DNA of 64,000 nt, taken from assembly GCA_947650285.1 (NCBI GenBank), contig CANTFL010000003.1, positions 124,001 to 188,000 on the forward strand, in the 5' to 3' direction. Positions 33,911 to 47,080 of this stretch are shown piece after piece. Origin of the DNA: Hyaloperonospora brassicae (Eukaryota; Oomycota; Peronosporomycetes; Peronosporales; Peronosporaceae). Both the position numbers and the translations under genes were made by a program. Below the pieces are notes generated by a model that was not told where the DNA came from, did no database searches, and saw nothing but the letters and a program-made list of their open reading frames with translations. Every line of letters begins with the position of its first letter. The first letter of the stretch is position 1.

Positions 33911-36900
33911 ATGCGCGAAGCAGTAGCAGCAGTAGCAGCAGCAGCAGCAGCACTGGCGGTCCAGCGGGCGCCACCGAGCGACTCCCCGCGGCCTCACGAC
34001 ACGGAGCTCTCGGCGTTTCAACTGGACGTTCTGTATATTGTGATCGTGAGCTGCTCGGCGCTGTCACTCGTCGGCTGTCTGTACATTGTGCGCCACCACT
34101 ACGTCACGTCCCAACTCCACAGTGGCGTCTCGATGGTGCAGAAGATGGTGCTCGTGCTCTCGGTCCTGGACGCGGGACTGTCGTTCCCCAAGCTCTTTGG
34201 CAATCCGTCCGTGGCCTCGGACAACGTCGAGGTGGTGGCCACCGCGTCGTGCAAAGCCCAAGCGTTCGCCCTGCACCTCTTTGGACTCTTGTCCGTCTTC
34301 TGGAACGCGGCGATCGCTCACTGCTTTTACCGCAAGATTGTCTACCGCGACAGCGAAGCGCGCCTCAAGAGCCGGTTCAAGCTCTACGTGCTGCTCGCGC
34401 TGGTGCCAGCCGTCAGCTGCAGCGTAGCGCTCTACGCGGCCAAGGTGTTTGGCAATGCCACGTTCTACTGCTGGATCGAGGCGCGTGCGCAGCAGTTCTG
34501 GACCTTCTACTTGTTTGTCATTCTCGCGATTCTCTACGTCAGTATCATCCTCTGCGTCACGCACAACCGCATCTCGCGGGACGTTCGCAACGCGCACTTG
34601 GATGCCCAAGAGTCGTGGGCGCTGATCGCGTCCAAGCTGAGGATCTACATTGCAGCGTTCATTGTGCTCTGGACGCCCAGCACGGTCTTTCGATGTACGT
34701 ACGCTATTGCTTTGTCGTTGTCGTAACGTAACGGTGTGCCGTGTGCTGACGCTGCTGCAACGACGGGTGTGCTGTGATTGTAGTACTGGACGACGAGCTC
34801 GGCGTGGCAAAGTTTGCAATTGCGTTGTTGATGCAGGTCACCATGTGTATGCAGGGCCTCGCGACGGCCATTATATACGGAGGACTGCTAACGAAGCTGT
34901 ATCGAGTAGCCTCGTGCAAGCCATCGACCGTTCCAGCGCACAAGCTTATCGCCGCAGCATCGTTTCCTACCATGGATACGACCAACACCATGCTTGGTTT
35001 GGTCAAGCACTATCGCCAACCGGCAAACATCTTCGTGTCGACTTTCAACATGGGCGAGGCTAGACTCACGCCTGCCCAGTTAGACAAATGGATACCGCTT
35101 GGTCACGACGTGTACGTCATTGGTCTTCAGGAGTGTCTGCACCTCGCAGACACCCGCAGCTTAATTTGCCAGCATCTTGAAGGAGGACGTCCACGACCAG
35201 CAGCAAATCGAGCAGCCTGCAAAAAGTCGACGTTCCACCAGTTCAATCGCGAGATCGGTAGCAAGAACAAGTCATTGGGCTACCACGGTCACATTGCAAT
35301 TACGGTCTTCATCAGGTCTTCAGACGTGGACAGTGGTGCCTTCTATATGCCGCCTGTGGTGCAGCAGGAAGTTAACGTAGGCAAGTCTCTGGTGCTGGGT
35401 CGGGCATCGAACAAAGGGGCAGTGGGGTTTGCGTTTCGGTACTACGACACCTCGTTCGCATTCGTAGCATGTCATTTGTCCTCGGACCCCAAGGTAGTTT
35501 TTGCTCGGAGCTCCTTCATCTGCTTCGACGTGGATGTGCTGCATTTGCTAACGCGTCGGTTGTTGCGTGTCGCAGGGAAAGTCGAAAGTATGGCGACGAA
35601 ACCGGGACTCGCAAGACATGCTGCAGGAGCTGCATTTGAATCTCGAGGACGTGGGTTTTGAGTTCCCACACGTGCATCACCACAGCTTTGTTCTCGGGGA
35701 CCTCAATTATCGGCTGACACAGCGCGATGCGAGCGCAAATACCATCCTGGAGCTGGTGTCCAAGGTACGGCAGTGTGAAACGCTGAAGCTTGTGCCGACC
35801 AAGAGGAATCGCAGCTTGCGCCGCGGGCTACTGGGTAAACGGTGGAGCCCGATGGGACGTCGCCGTCTCGGTAGTTCTTTCGGACTCGGCAGTTCTTTCG
35901 GACTCGGTAGGTCCCAAGGCGCGAGCAGTGACCGAGATAACAGCGAGCTTGGTGTCAGCATGCTGGAGCGGAGCGCTAAGAACACCTCGTCCGCGTTTGC
36001 TTCTTCGAACGGCAGCATCAACAGCTTTCAATACTCAGCGGATAGTGAGCACGTGGACGACGATCATTTTGTCTGGGACGATGTGCTTGCGCATGACGAG
36101 CTGCGGGCCGGTATGCGAAGCGGTCAGATTTTCTACGGCTTCCGCGAGGCGAAAATTGCATTCCCGCCTACTTTTCGCCGTGTGCGTGGAGCAGCCCTGA
36201 AACTCGACGGGGCAAATTGGCCGATGCACGAGCTAACAAAGTGCTACACCACAGCTGTCGAGGGCCATGGCATGCGGGTACCGTCATACACGGACCGAAT
36301 CCTGTTTTTCTCTCAGCCGGATATGCGTCATCGCTTGCGATGTGCTGTCTACGCCTCATGCGAAGAAGTTAGCTGCTCCGACCACAAGCCTGTGCTGGCA
36401 GTGTTCCAAGCTCTCGTGAATCGCGACTTCCTTCCGATTGAGACGGAGCTTTCCACCAAGAAGCTCCAGCGAATGCAGGATGTGCATGGCGTCTTGGAGT
36501 GTCAGCTACGTCTGGACTTCAGCAGTATGTCGTGGCAGCCTGATGCAGCGCCCGACCTTTCACGTATGTCGTCCGGCACCTCGACTGATGTCGATCAGCG
36601 TTTCTCGAGCTTCGACCGTCACGGACATCAAGTGATGGTGACGACCGTTTTCCCATTACCATCGGAAGACATCTTTTCAGCACAGCGCAAGCTGCTTGAG
36701 CTAGCGGACTCGATGAGTGGTGGTGTGTACTTGCAGAGCACTGATCGATTGCTATGTAAGACAAACGTAGCTCACGTCAAGTGGGCCGACTTTGTGCGTG
36801 ACGGTATCACCCACGCCACCTGTGCCCGACCAACTGGTAATATGCACGTGGCAATCAAAGTCCACGCCGGCAGTCAGGGTCCGTGCTTCGGTCAGGGCGT

Positions 36901-37063
36901 GATTTGCATTCCGCAGACAACAGCTGACGACAGCGGAGATCCACCAGACGGAGTCCAGAAGCTGAACAATTTCGTCGTAGAACTCGCCCACGGTGGGAAA
37001 CATACAGGGATAATGTCAGGCTTTGTGAGCCTGCAGCTTTTGCAGCACGGCAGTGACGCATAA
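33911..37063 (+). CDS. GPCR fused to inositol polyphosphate 5-phosphatase (GPCR-bigram)
   Basis: Exons 33911-34694, 34784-35493 and 35576-37063 give 993 residues, all joins in frame. Residues 35-320 contain seven hydrophobic segments, from LDVLYIVIVSCSALSLVG to the seventh in exon 2 (FAIALLMQVTMCMQGLATAI). TM6 has IVLWTPS at the exon 1 end. From about 365 the 5-phosphatase domain has all key motifs: FVSTFNMGEA, VIGLQEC, GDLNYRL, VPSYTDRILFF and CSDHKPVLAVF. The Mg-binding Asn/Glu, catalytic Asp and His are therefore present. A basic/Ser-rich insert with GSSFGL repeated sits inside it. After the catalytic part lies a C-terminal region of about 250 residues that may be C2-like. The enzyme would remove the 5-phosphate from phosphoinositides or inositol phosphates at the membrane. 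GPCRs fused to lipid enzymes are known oomycete GPCR-bigrams; ligand and G-protein use are unknown. Confidence 0.9.
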
Positions 37064-37157
37064 TCGCAACTGGACGTGGGTGAGTCGGCTAATTATTAAC
37101 ATTGATGGGGACGTAGAAATAAACGTCAATCAAACTCACACGACCGACCGTACCCAT
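37064..37157. other. Convergent intergenic gap, 94 bp
   Basis: Shared 3' region between the stop of the GPCR-phosphatase gene and the stop of MscS-like gene 2. Transcripts probably overlap at their 3' ends. Confidence 0.5.
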
Positions 37158-39009
37158 TTATCCTTCGTTGACACGATCCTCAAAAGGCCGACGTTGATGC
37201 ACCATATTGTTGGTGCTGGCAATACGCCGGCCCAATGGCTCGCTCGCCGGTGGTACTCGCCTCCTTCGGCGACGGCTCGCTATCTCCGAAATCGGCTCTG
37301 GAACAAAGCTCGAGTGTCGGTCGTTTATGTTTGGTCCTTCCATCTCAGTCGGCAATGGAACGGCCGGTGAACTTGGTTTTGTGTGTTTGTCTTCCTTTCC
37401 GTGCAGACTAAGCCCGAGTTTGTTCACCAGCTCCGTGATGCGCAGAACGATCTGTGACAGTAGAGAGCAACAGCGATCTCAACCAACATTGTGCAACAGC
37501 CAAAGCAGTCGCGTACACAGCTACAAACCTCCGTCTTTTCGGCCAGCAACTTCTTGATGTGCCGCTCCTGCGAATAATAGACAACGTGCACCAGGTATGG
37601 TGCCTCAACGCTGATCCAGAAGCGACCTCGCGGTTGAGATGCTTCTTTCATTGCGAGCTGTTTGTTGTGCTCGTACAAGTTCATCATGTTCCACCCCTCT
37701 TGCGGCTTCTCTAGTCCAAGAATGCCCCCTTTCGCATTCATGTGGCAATCCTTCATGTGCTGCGTCAGGAAACTATCGAGCTCTTGGATGAATATGCGAA
37801 GCGCTGTCGTGCGAGTTGCGTGACTCAAGTGCACGGGAATGACACAGCGCCGGTCTAGACTCTTCGTCTGTACTGTGACTGAGTTCTCCAGCATGATACT
37901 GTTCGGAATGTACGCCACGCTCTTGTCGTACTGGCGCAGCGAAAATCCCTGCAGAAACAGTCGCTCGACCACACCTTCGTGACCTTGAAACGATACATGC
38001 AGTCCGCTCTTGATCTGCTCGTCTTGCAGCGTCATCAGTCCACCCATGATGTTTTTCAGCTACAAACCATTTTCCACGTCGGTAGCAAAGAGACCATCAG
38101 TTCGATACAAGAGCAATCGACAAGCAAGCATGGAGTCGTTTCCACTTTGTGTTGACGCGCGCGCACGCACCCACGAATGTGCACCAAGCACAAGCACAAA
38201 CTCCACCATAGCGACTGCCACCATCGACACTTGTCCCGACTCAAATTCAGTGAACCGACCAATCTCATCAACAATGCACGTCGACACGACTGCTGCGACC
38301 AGCAGTACTTTGATCACCTACCAAGCCAAACAGCACCCACAACGACCACATGGACAAAACAGTAGCATCAGCACCAAGGATAGCAATGGCGATACAAATA
38401 TAGTACAAAGCCAACAATCGGATTGTAGCAGAGTAGCATGAAAGATGAATCCCAAGCAGCCATCGACCACGAAAAAGCACAACAATCAAACAAACAAAAT
38501 ACAGTCGTCATCGTCATCACATCCGACCAACGCACCCCAATCCCCTCGGTAATAATCATGACACGACTGTAGTCGTCGTCATCTTTGGACACGGCGCGGC
38601 TCCACCCCTGCACGCGAATAATGCCCCACGCCACGTAATTGCACAGGCAAATGACGGTCCACACGAGCGGCGGACCGAGCAAAAGCGTCACAATGCCCTG
38701 CAGCGTGCCGTCCTCCATGTCCAGCAGCGAGTCCAAGTCCATGACGTACGTCGCGAACCAGCCGAGTAGAACGAACACGACCCACGACAGCGGCCGCAAT
38801 AGCATTGTTTCAAACTCGCGAAGCCACGCGAATAAAACCGGAAACACGCGGCGAGCGATGCGCAGCGAGAAGCGCACGACTTCGACGCGGAGGATGTAGG
38901 ACGCAATGAGGATAGCAACGCCGAGGACGACGCGCCATTGTTCGTTCGCGGACGACGTGGACGCGGCGGTCGTGTCGGGCTGCGAGGCGTTCAACTCGCT
39001 CGTGTTCAT
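37158..39009 (-). CDS. MscS-like mechanosensitive ion channel 2
   Basis: Exons 39009-38536, 38317-38171, 38059-37529 and 37451-37158 give about 481 residues. The N-terminus has WRVVLGVAILIASYIL, LSWVVFVLLGWFATYV and IVTLLLGPPLVWTVICL membrane segments. Exon 2 holds VIKVLLVAAVVSTCIV and MVAVAMVEFVLVLG. Exon 3 begins LKNIMGGLMTLQDEQIKSG, the typical pore-to-beta-domain junction, then YIPNSIMLENSV. The end of exon 2 could instead be at 38231 (donor GTGTCG), but the later donor GTGCGT keeps a full membrane segment. The C-terminal tail is charged with a run of arginines. It is only distantly related to MscS-like gene 1, so the pair is not a recent duplication. Confidence 0.83.
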
Positions 39010-39121
39010 TGTGGGGTGTGGGTCGCGGGGTGCTATTTATTTGCCGAAAGAGGGATTATGACTAGGAGGAGGGTATCAGTATCTGACAAACCGTCCGCGA
39101 CAACGACAGCGACCGCTAGTA

Positions 39122-39232
39122 CTGCTTTGGTCCTACTACTACTACTACAACAACTACTACCACTACTACTACTACTAATGCTACTACTACTACTACTACT
39201 AATGCTACTACTACTACTACCACTGCTTTTAC
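39122..39232. repeat. Imperfect (CTA)n microsatellite
   Basis: About 110 bp of CTA repeats with AATG, CAA and CCA interruptions, upstream of MscS-like gene 2. Same motif as the long array at 9419-9959. Confidence 0.9.
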
Positions 39233-39425
39233 TGCAGCAGAATTTTTTAGCGACTTTGATCCCTATAACAATGATGTACTTTCATTTATGATTGAAAGCT
39301 GACCCCTCGACTCCCTTTTCCGTACGAGCGCGTGTAGCAAACTTGATGGTCAGTAAATGGTACTTAGTAAAAGCTTCCTTGATATTTGACATCGTTGAGT
39401 CCGTGATTTGTCTCAATCTCATCGG

Positions 39426-39935
39426 AGATGATGGACGCGGTTGCTCATTTCGTCGGCAGCTCGGGTAACACTACCGGATTGAAGTGGAAGGCGTGTTAAG
39501 AAAGACGCGTCGATTGTTGTTGGCTATGGTGCCAATGAATGGCCGAGATCTTGTGCGTATGCTGAATGATGACGACAAGATGTTGGACCGCAACGGTGAG
39601 CTCGCTCCAGGTACTTATCCAGCACTGCGAGATTATGCTACTGGAATCTTGTTCGTAAAAGCGAGGGACGGATCGATAGCAGAAATGTCATCACTGCTGA
39701 CACGTCTTCAATTTGCTGAAGAGCGCGCGCATGTACGCATCCAAGTTGGATAAAGAGCGACAGAAAGCAGTCAAGTATATTCTGGTCCATCTATGTTTGC
39801 TTGCAACTTCCTGCCACAGCAAAATAGTATACAGTGTTCGAGTGGATCGAAAAAGCGCAGATGACGCAGCGGTCTTTCAAATGCTGACCCTTGGACAGTA
39901 TCAACATGTGAACTACGAATCACGGACATGACTGT
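39426..39935 (+). pseudogene. Possible gene relic, unidentified
   Basis: MMDAVAHFVGSSGNTTGL (from the paired ATGs at 39428 and 39431) stops near 39500. A second frame continues with LAMVPMNGRDLVRMLNDDD and PGTYPALRDYATGILFVKA to 39753, and a third with MYASKLDKERQKAVKY (from 39731). Overlapping coherent pieces in three frames suggest a decayed gene. The family is not recognised. Confidence 0.3.
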
Positions 39936-42900
39936 ACGGAAAATGTAGATACGCTTCGGTCTTTGATGCTGAGCAAGTGGGACATGCTCGAGCACCTATC
40001 GCTCCGATTTCAAGTCATTAAGTGGGTTCTTCAAAATCTTTGCTAGCGACACGGTATTTGGTGTGTTAAATTCCGACAATTATGAAAAGGATGAAAAGGA
40101 CCGAGTGATGCAATAGCTTGTACAAATTAGTACAAACATTTAATCGTAATGAAGTCTATGATAATTTCCATTACGCCTGTTGCTCTTGTATCTTTTGGAC
40201 TGCCGTAAGTCGACATAAATCTCGAAAGATGATTGCGCTCACGTTTACAGACGACATCGTAAAAACAGATAATACATGCATGTACCGCAAGAGCTTCTTT
40301 TGAGTCTCACAATGACGCAGACCCTTACTTCGTCGATCAATAATGTTCTTCCTCATACACGGTCGAAAATAATGGCGTTGGTTTGCTGTTTTCTGTCCTT
40401 TGACAACAACAAGCAGCTGTTCAAGTTGCTCTATTGAGCCGCATTCTGTCAATACGTTTTCAAAAAGTAGCCTCTTCGTCGGCTGCTCTGAAAGAATGGT
40501 ATGTAAAAAAAACAAAAGAAAGGAGTCAGCAGCTTTTTGTAAGATACTTGTTAGTCCCACTGACTGTGCAATGTAGAGTGTTGGGGTTTTATCCGTTCTA
40601 TTACTCGACTTAGCTACTATAAGAAAAGTATCGATTTGTACACTGGGCTTCATGCCATTTGTGGTGTCTAGTAGTCATACATTTCAAAACAAAAGCAATA
40701 AGGATAAGTGGTCAAAGCATGTAGGCCCATAACGTATAACAACGGGTCAAGTGCAATCACAAACAACAACTGTATAAATAGCTGGCTGAAGGTAACTGAA
40801 GTGAAAATGCCAAATACTGTGCAAAAGCTGAAGTATGAGCTACAGAGAATCATGTGTGTGCACCAAATTCTTTACAAGCATTGTACTTTGGACAATACTA
40901 ATCAAATTGACGTGAACCGAAATGTGCTGTTAAAAGAGGTGGGAGACCAACTCCCCCGCTACTGAGCTAGACCATTACCATCTGCGTGCAGGCACAAGGT
41001 GTCATTGTTTCATAGTGAAGCCAAAAATGTTTATATTGCTATTGCATCATTATTTAACAGAAGAGGAAGTGAGGATCGACATTGGAGAGTTTTCTTATCT
41101 TCTCGTTGGGTATCACGCAGGCGCTGATGTAGCGTACGCATGTCTCCCATCCAGAGTCTTTTTACATATTGATGATCGTTCGGCATAGAGATTAAACCTC
41201 ACATAGCGGCCAACTTAACCTCCTTGCAGATCAATAGATGCGTACTGGTACATGTTTACACGTGGCGCCAAGTCTACCAGTTTTTTTCACTGCTGGTTTT
41301 TTGGGATGTGCTTATTCATAAAACACCCTCATCTACACTCAGGAGGTATGCAGTGAATCATCCCTTATTCTCTTCATTCTCCTCTTCCATATACCAAAGT
41401 AGGCCGTCATAGTCCATTAGGTCGCGAATGCGCAGGTGGTTCATCGATGACCATAGCCTGATACTCAGATCTTCGTCGGCATCGATGTGAATTATTAAAA
41501 TGCTTTCACAACCATGTAATCGCCCTATGTTCTGGAAGCACTTCGAACGGCCTCGATCAGAACCGATTGCCAGTGCAACCTTTGATCCACCTCATCGCTA
41601 TAGGATGGTCAACCTTGTAGTTGTAAAGAGTCGCCATCGCGAAATTGCTGATGCGAGTAACAACCTTCCGTGATGCCCAGACTTAATTACTCACTGAGGA
41701 ACACTCCGATCCTTGTGCTGCTTTGTGTCCTTGTGCTCACGATGTGTACGAACCCTTTATGCTGGCTTGAGCTCTTCGTGGCGGCCTTAGAAGATGCCGA
41801 CCTCGTTTGGGGTTAGGGATTGGCTATGTCGATCGCTGCACGGGCGTCTCCGCATGGCGATCTAGTATGAGCGGTCTCGATTTGAGACGGCTCAATTTGC
41901 TTCTGTCAATACTTCAAACCACTTTATCGTATCTTGTAATTAACTTGCAACGATCGTCTGACACGTTGGGATGTCTAGCAACCTCGAATCTTCGAAATAG
42001 GTCTGCGGTCTTGTTTTCGATTGGCTTCGGTTTTAATATGGATCGATCGACTTGTGTGCGCCTGTTCTCGATTGACCGCACTCACTTCTTCTTTTTTTCT
42101 CATGCTTGTGCTACAGCTTCAGATCAATCTTGCGGTCTCACGTGGCAGCGAGATCGGCCTTATCGATCTTAATTTCCCCAAAATTGTATCTGCGTCAGAT
42201 TGCAACTCAGCGTTTGTATAAGAGAGCTCTTGAATACCCTCATGAATCCCTTCAGAGTTTGGACTCTTCTTTCGCTTGGCTAGTGTATCCTTATCCACAG
42301 GAAGGACCAAAGAAATCTTGCTCAGATAGGGATGAAGCATGTTTTTGGTAGAAGATAGAAAGACAAGTTCGGTGGATTGACAACTCTAATCAAATTCGGA
42401 CCTGTACATATACCGATTCTATCCTGCGGGATAGTCGTCATGCTAACGTTGGATCCAATAATGTTATCTCTATAAGCTCGTCTGCCTATGACCGCGTCTT
42501 CGTACCACGTGTCGATGCTCGTGTCTTCGCACTACAGTATTGAAGTCAGTATCTGAATAGTATCCAGATGTGTAGATACGTATGTGGATGCGTATCCACG
42601 CATTTTAATACTGATATACTAAAATCCTTAACGGCGTCAGTATAGACGACTTCAACTGGCTCTTCGGATCTGATATTTTCGACGTGCCTTGCCAAATCAC
42701 CATAAATACATGTGCCTCCACTAGGTCGTTCCATCACACACGCAACCATCTTTTGTAGAAAACAAGGCCGACATTATACTCAGATAACATTATGTTGGGT
42801 ATCGGTCGATCATATGACGATTGAACTCCGTTATTCCGGCACAATTTTGCGCATCCATCACTCTTACTAGGAATTCAGATGGCATTCATACGCAAATGTA

Positions 42901-42959
42901 CTCCCGCCGGAAGTTTGACGGTCTTTATATGTTTATTATCATAGACCGATCTCTACAAT

Positions 42960-43450
42960 TATATGATGGAGTGGTGGTCGCTCTTTTGAGGAGTCGATAT
43001 CAACTCTCCACTGGTTCCCGGACGACCGACTAACGGACGGAGTACTCCGATTCCGTGTTCTTGATATCCTTCCTCACCTTGTGCATCCGTCGGTGGGGAT
43101 GGTTGCACTCTTCCAGGTTGACTCGTCTCAATGGAAAACTTGACCGTGTTTGAGATGGGGTCGAGGTTCGATCTCGGTGTGGAAATCTCCACACCGCGAT
43201 CGGAGTTGGCTTGATCTCGTGAAATTCTTCATGGGATCACTTGTATACTTGTGGGGTGCTCGATATGAGCCACCTTGGTCTGTAACAGATCACCTAGTCC
43301 AAATGTAGACCTTGATTTGCGAGCCATCTGACCACTAGAGCCGTCTCGCGATCTTGGATCCTTAACCACAAATGATTTCCTGCGTCCAGTCGCATTTGGG
43401 GTGTTGTTTACGAGTTCTTGATCCCTGGCCAAACAATCCAGGGATATCAC
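42960..43450 (-). mobile_element. Retroelement fragment, copy B (copia-like linker region)
   Basis: The minus frames read KVAHIEHPTSIQVIP, then GVEISTPRSNLDPISNTVKF and TDAQGEEGYQEHG, paralogous to the 27450-27930 fragment. On the plus strand nearby (43730-43960) a GATCGCGATC-rich stretch corresponds to the D/R-rich coding repeat of copy A. Decayed. Confidence 0.45.
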
Positions 43451-45075
43451 TTAAGCATAGTATGCAGCGTTTTTGAAGTCGGGTGGTCAATGATCCAACC
43501 CGGAATAGAAAGCGACACGTGTACTTTAAAGCAATTTCAACTCTGTTTAATGTTAACCAATCGAACCCAACAATTCTATCATAATACCGCAGGCATCTCA
43601 AGCCACGTGTCCAAAGGTATCACTCTTGTACTTGCGTGGCACACACTTGATATACGTGTCCGATTGCATTCACCTTTCCAGTTGCATATCAGTCGTGTCG
43701 TCCAAACTAGCTTAATCGTGACCATGTACCTGATCATTTATCCTCACCGCGATCGCCTTGCTGATCGCATCCTTGATGATCGCGGATCACCTGGTGTGGT
43801 ACACACCAACCTGATCGCGATCACATATCTGATCGCCGGTTACGATCTCGATCGTCTCCTTGATCGCGATCGCCTTGATGATAGTGGATCGCCTGGTGTG
43901 GTGCACACCTCTCTGATCGCGATTGCTTCTGATCACCAACGTAATCGTCTCCTTGACAGTAACTTTATCTCAATAACTCGTACCCTTCGTCCGCCATACT
44001 TTAATCCAGTGTCGCAGGTCCCATCCTCCCCCAACTTGATATCCGGTTTCTGTCTTATCAGCTCAATATTGTGATCTGACCAGGTGTGGGACCGGCGCTG
44101 CCTTCTAGCCCTTCTTTATCTACATCAATGTGAACAATTACCTCATCAATGATATTTGTATAGTAACGTGATCAAGTCAACGTCGTTTCCTAACATTACA
44201 TCCATTGTCATACGCCCTATGGGTCCAGATCATGTACCGAAGTAATACGAGTGAACTTCCATCAATAATCGATCTCTACTATTTATTCGGTCGAGGACGT
44301 CTACCGTCTCTTGCGACATGTATATCTCGATATTTGAACACATTGAGCCTTATAATTGAATCAGACCAACCGATCCAGTGTGTCGTCTCATATCGGCATA
44401 CTGAGCGTGGGGTACCATACTTCCAGTTAAAGATCGATCGTACCCCACGTAAACGTTCGTTAAGTGGTCCAGTCCACACCCCGGATAGATATATCTAAGT
44501 GGTTGTGGTAGACACCGATATTCGGGGTACATCAATGCATGTTTTGCTTTTTACCTACCACATAAACGTTACATTGAGATCCCTGATCGTCCATGTTGAT
44601 TACGTTTTGGGGATGTCGATGCCGAAAATTGAACGACGCGATGATCACGGCGTCCATTGTCTGCAGTTTCGATGTCCAATTGGATGAAGAAACGAAACGC
44701 CCATGCTCGACAATTCCATGCCGTACAAGGTGTTCGCTATGCATTGTCAGCGATAAAGACAACGTTGCGCCGTTTATTATGTGCGGATAGTTAAATTTAC
44801 TCAGCCGCTTCTGATATTAGCGATTCTCGTCCAAAGTTTGATGCACGTTAATATTAATTTGAACAATTGTATGAGAAGTGTTCGATGTCGATCAATAAGG
44901 TATTGATTGCCATTTTTTCTCATAAATCACTAGGCTTGTTTGCTTAATGATGAAAGTCTGGATCTTGTCTGATCCATCTGTATTTCTGGCAGAGCAATGG
45001 TCACGTAAGCTTTGCTCTTATTCTATCCTTCCAATTCGCACTGAGTAATGGTCTTGTCGAGCGCGAGGCAGAAAA

Positions 45076-45280
45076 TGTGGGAAGTAGTATGCGCAGTAGA
45101 AAGACGATTAAATTCTGTGTTCCTTCTTACCAGTTTCTCTTGTCTGCCTTCTAGCCACTCGTTCTCAACGACAGATGGTTGCTGACCAACCTGTCTACTA
45201 CCATCTTATTCTGACTATCCCTGACTAGGTTGACGGCTGGCGCTAATCGAAACCACAAACTTCGACCTCAACTTCCAACA
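45076..45280 (-). repeat. Copia 3' LTR
   Basis: 205 bp, nearly identical to 50064-50268. The differences are mostly transitions. Confidence 0.92.
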
Positions 45281-45448
45281 CTCCTCCTCGATTACGCCTC
45301 CGTTCTTCTCTCGCGCACACTCTTAGTCTCTTCCTCTCTCCTCCATACTCGATCTCCTTCGTCCTGAAGATCCTCACGCGTGCCTCCACCACATCCGTAC
45401 CCTGACACAGCCATCTCGCCCATCCAGCTTGTCATCCGCATCGCGCTC

Positions 45449-47080
45449 TTACTGGAGCCGCATCAGGCTACGCAGCGCCGCCAGCTTGGTTGCATCGACG
45501 GCCTTCGTCATCAGGTCCGCTATCATCAGTTCGGATCGAACGTGCTGCGCCGTTATGACGCCACGACGAGCGAGGCCGCGCAGATACTTGTGCCGCACGT
45601 CGATGTGCTTGGCCTTGATCGACGAGGCTTCGCCTTCGATCTGTCTTATGGCTGCCTGGTTGTCCACGTGCATCAGCATAGGGACAACCGGCGCCATGCC
45701 CACTTCTCCGAGCATCTTATGCAAGCCAACGAGCTCGCGCGCAATCTCCGACGCCGCGAAGAACTCGGCCTCCATCGTCGAGAGGCTCACTCCGCCCTGT
45801 TTCTTCGCGGTCCATGACACCGCCATCCCATTTAGGAGCACGAAGCCTCCAGTTAGTGACTTCCGGTCCGCTTTGTCAGCCACGAAGTCGGCATCGCTAT
45901 AGGCTTCGAGCTGCAGCGCGTCTCGGCTCGTTCGCGCTGGCGCCATCTCGAGCTTGAGCATCGCTGTCCCCTTTAGGTACCGAGCAACACGCTTGGCGAG
46001 CTTCCAGTCGAGTATTCGCGGCGCATGTGTCTGCCTTGTCGCTTTATGCACTGCAAAGGCAATGTCAGGACTTGAACACCGCGCGACCCACAGCAGGCTT
46101 CCGACGAGGGACTGAAACGCGTTGATGGTTGCACCACCGCTTGTGCTCGTCATTTCAAGAAGCGCGGCGTCGTCGCCTGCGACCTCGTAGCAGTCATCTC
46201 CAATCGGCGTCTTCGTCGGATTCGCATCGCTCATCCCATGAGCACACAGTAGCTCCTTGATGGCCTCCTCCTGGTCGATGCGGTACGCGCCGTCGCTTTC
46301 AAGTTCCACTCGCGTTCCCAGGAACTTGTGGACATGGCCGAGATCCTTGATTGAAAGCGACGCCAGGCTCGCGAAGAAGCTCTCGACTGCCGCGACGCTC
46401 GTTCCCGTCGCCAGCAAATCATCGACGTAGACGCCAACAATGACCAGCTCTTCGCCGTCGCGCTTGCGGTACAGACACATGTCTGACACGCAGCGCACGT
46501 ACCCCGCACCGCTGAGTCTCGCATATAGCAGCTCGCTCCAGAGGCGCCCGGCTTGTTTCAGCCCGCAAAGGCTTCTCTGCAGCTCCAAGACGACCTCGCC
46601 TGGATGTATAGCACCAACCTTGCGCAGAGTGCTCTCCGACACGGTCATACCGCGTGGCACCTGCAAGCAGATTTCGAGATGTGATTCCTTCTCGGCACGC
46701 ACGTACGCGTTCAGGATGTCTCCGTGCTTGGACGGCACGCTTCAGGTTGCTGCGAGCGCCAGCACTACATTTGCCGTCAAGATTTCCATCACGGCGGCAA
46801 AGGTAAGATTGTAATCGACGCCGAGCACTTGCTCATTTCCACACGCGACAAGCCTCGCCTTATATCGCTCGAGCTCTCCATCGGCGCCTGTCTTAGTCTT
46901 AAAGACCCACTTGGAGTGAAGAGCGTTGACGCCCGGGCTACGCTTCGTCACGCGCCACACATCGTTACTCTCCAGAACGGCGATCTCTTCTTGCATCGCC
47001 GTCTGCCACTCCGCGCGCTTCGAGCTCCGCATGGCCTCGCCATAGTTGCGTGGGTCGAGCTCGAAGGCAGCGTTTACCAC
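45449..47080 (-). CDS. Copia reverse transcriptase and RNase H, one internal stop
   Basis: The frame runs from 47080 to 45449 with a single in-frame TGA just after ALAAT, where the family usually has Trp (TGG to TGA). RT motifs: WVFKTKTGADGELERYKARL, HGDILNAYVRAEKESH, LQRSLCGLKQAGRLW and the catalytic VGVYVDDLLATG. RNase H motifs: EAYSDADFVADKADRKSLTG, STMEAEFFAASEIARELVG and KHIDVRHKYLRGL. Apart from the stop the domain looks complete. Confidence 0.9.

Larger units (their letters stand above)
39010..45075. other. 6-kb spacer with repeats and element debris
   Basis: AT-richer than its neighbours. It holds a (CTA)n run, a possible gene relic at 39426-39935, a 160-codon minus frame at 40171-40653 without recognisable motifs (probably spurious), a short integrase-like piece near 42546-42749 (EEPVEVVYTDAVKD, minus strand) and the retroelement fragment at 42960-43450. 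Nothing else could be supported. Confidence 0.45.

Noticed and set aside
34064..34819. 251-residue minus-strand frame opposite the GPCR exon
   Set aside because: Shadow of the GPCR coding sequence; no domain, and the plus strand has seven membrane segments.
40171..40653. 160-residue minus frame
   Set aside because: No motif, AT-rich, no conserved-looking blocks; treated as chance.
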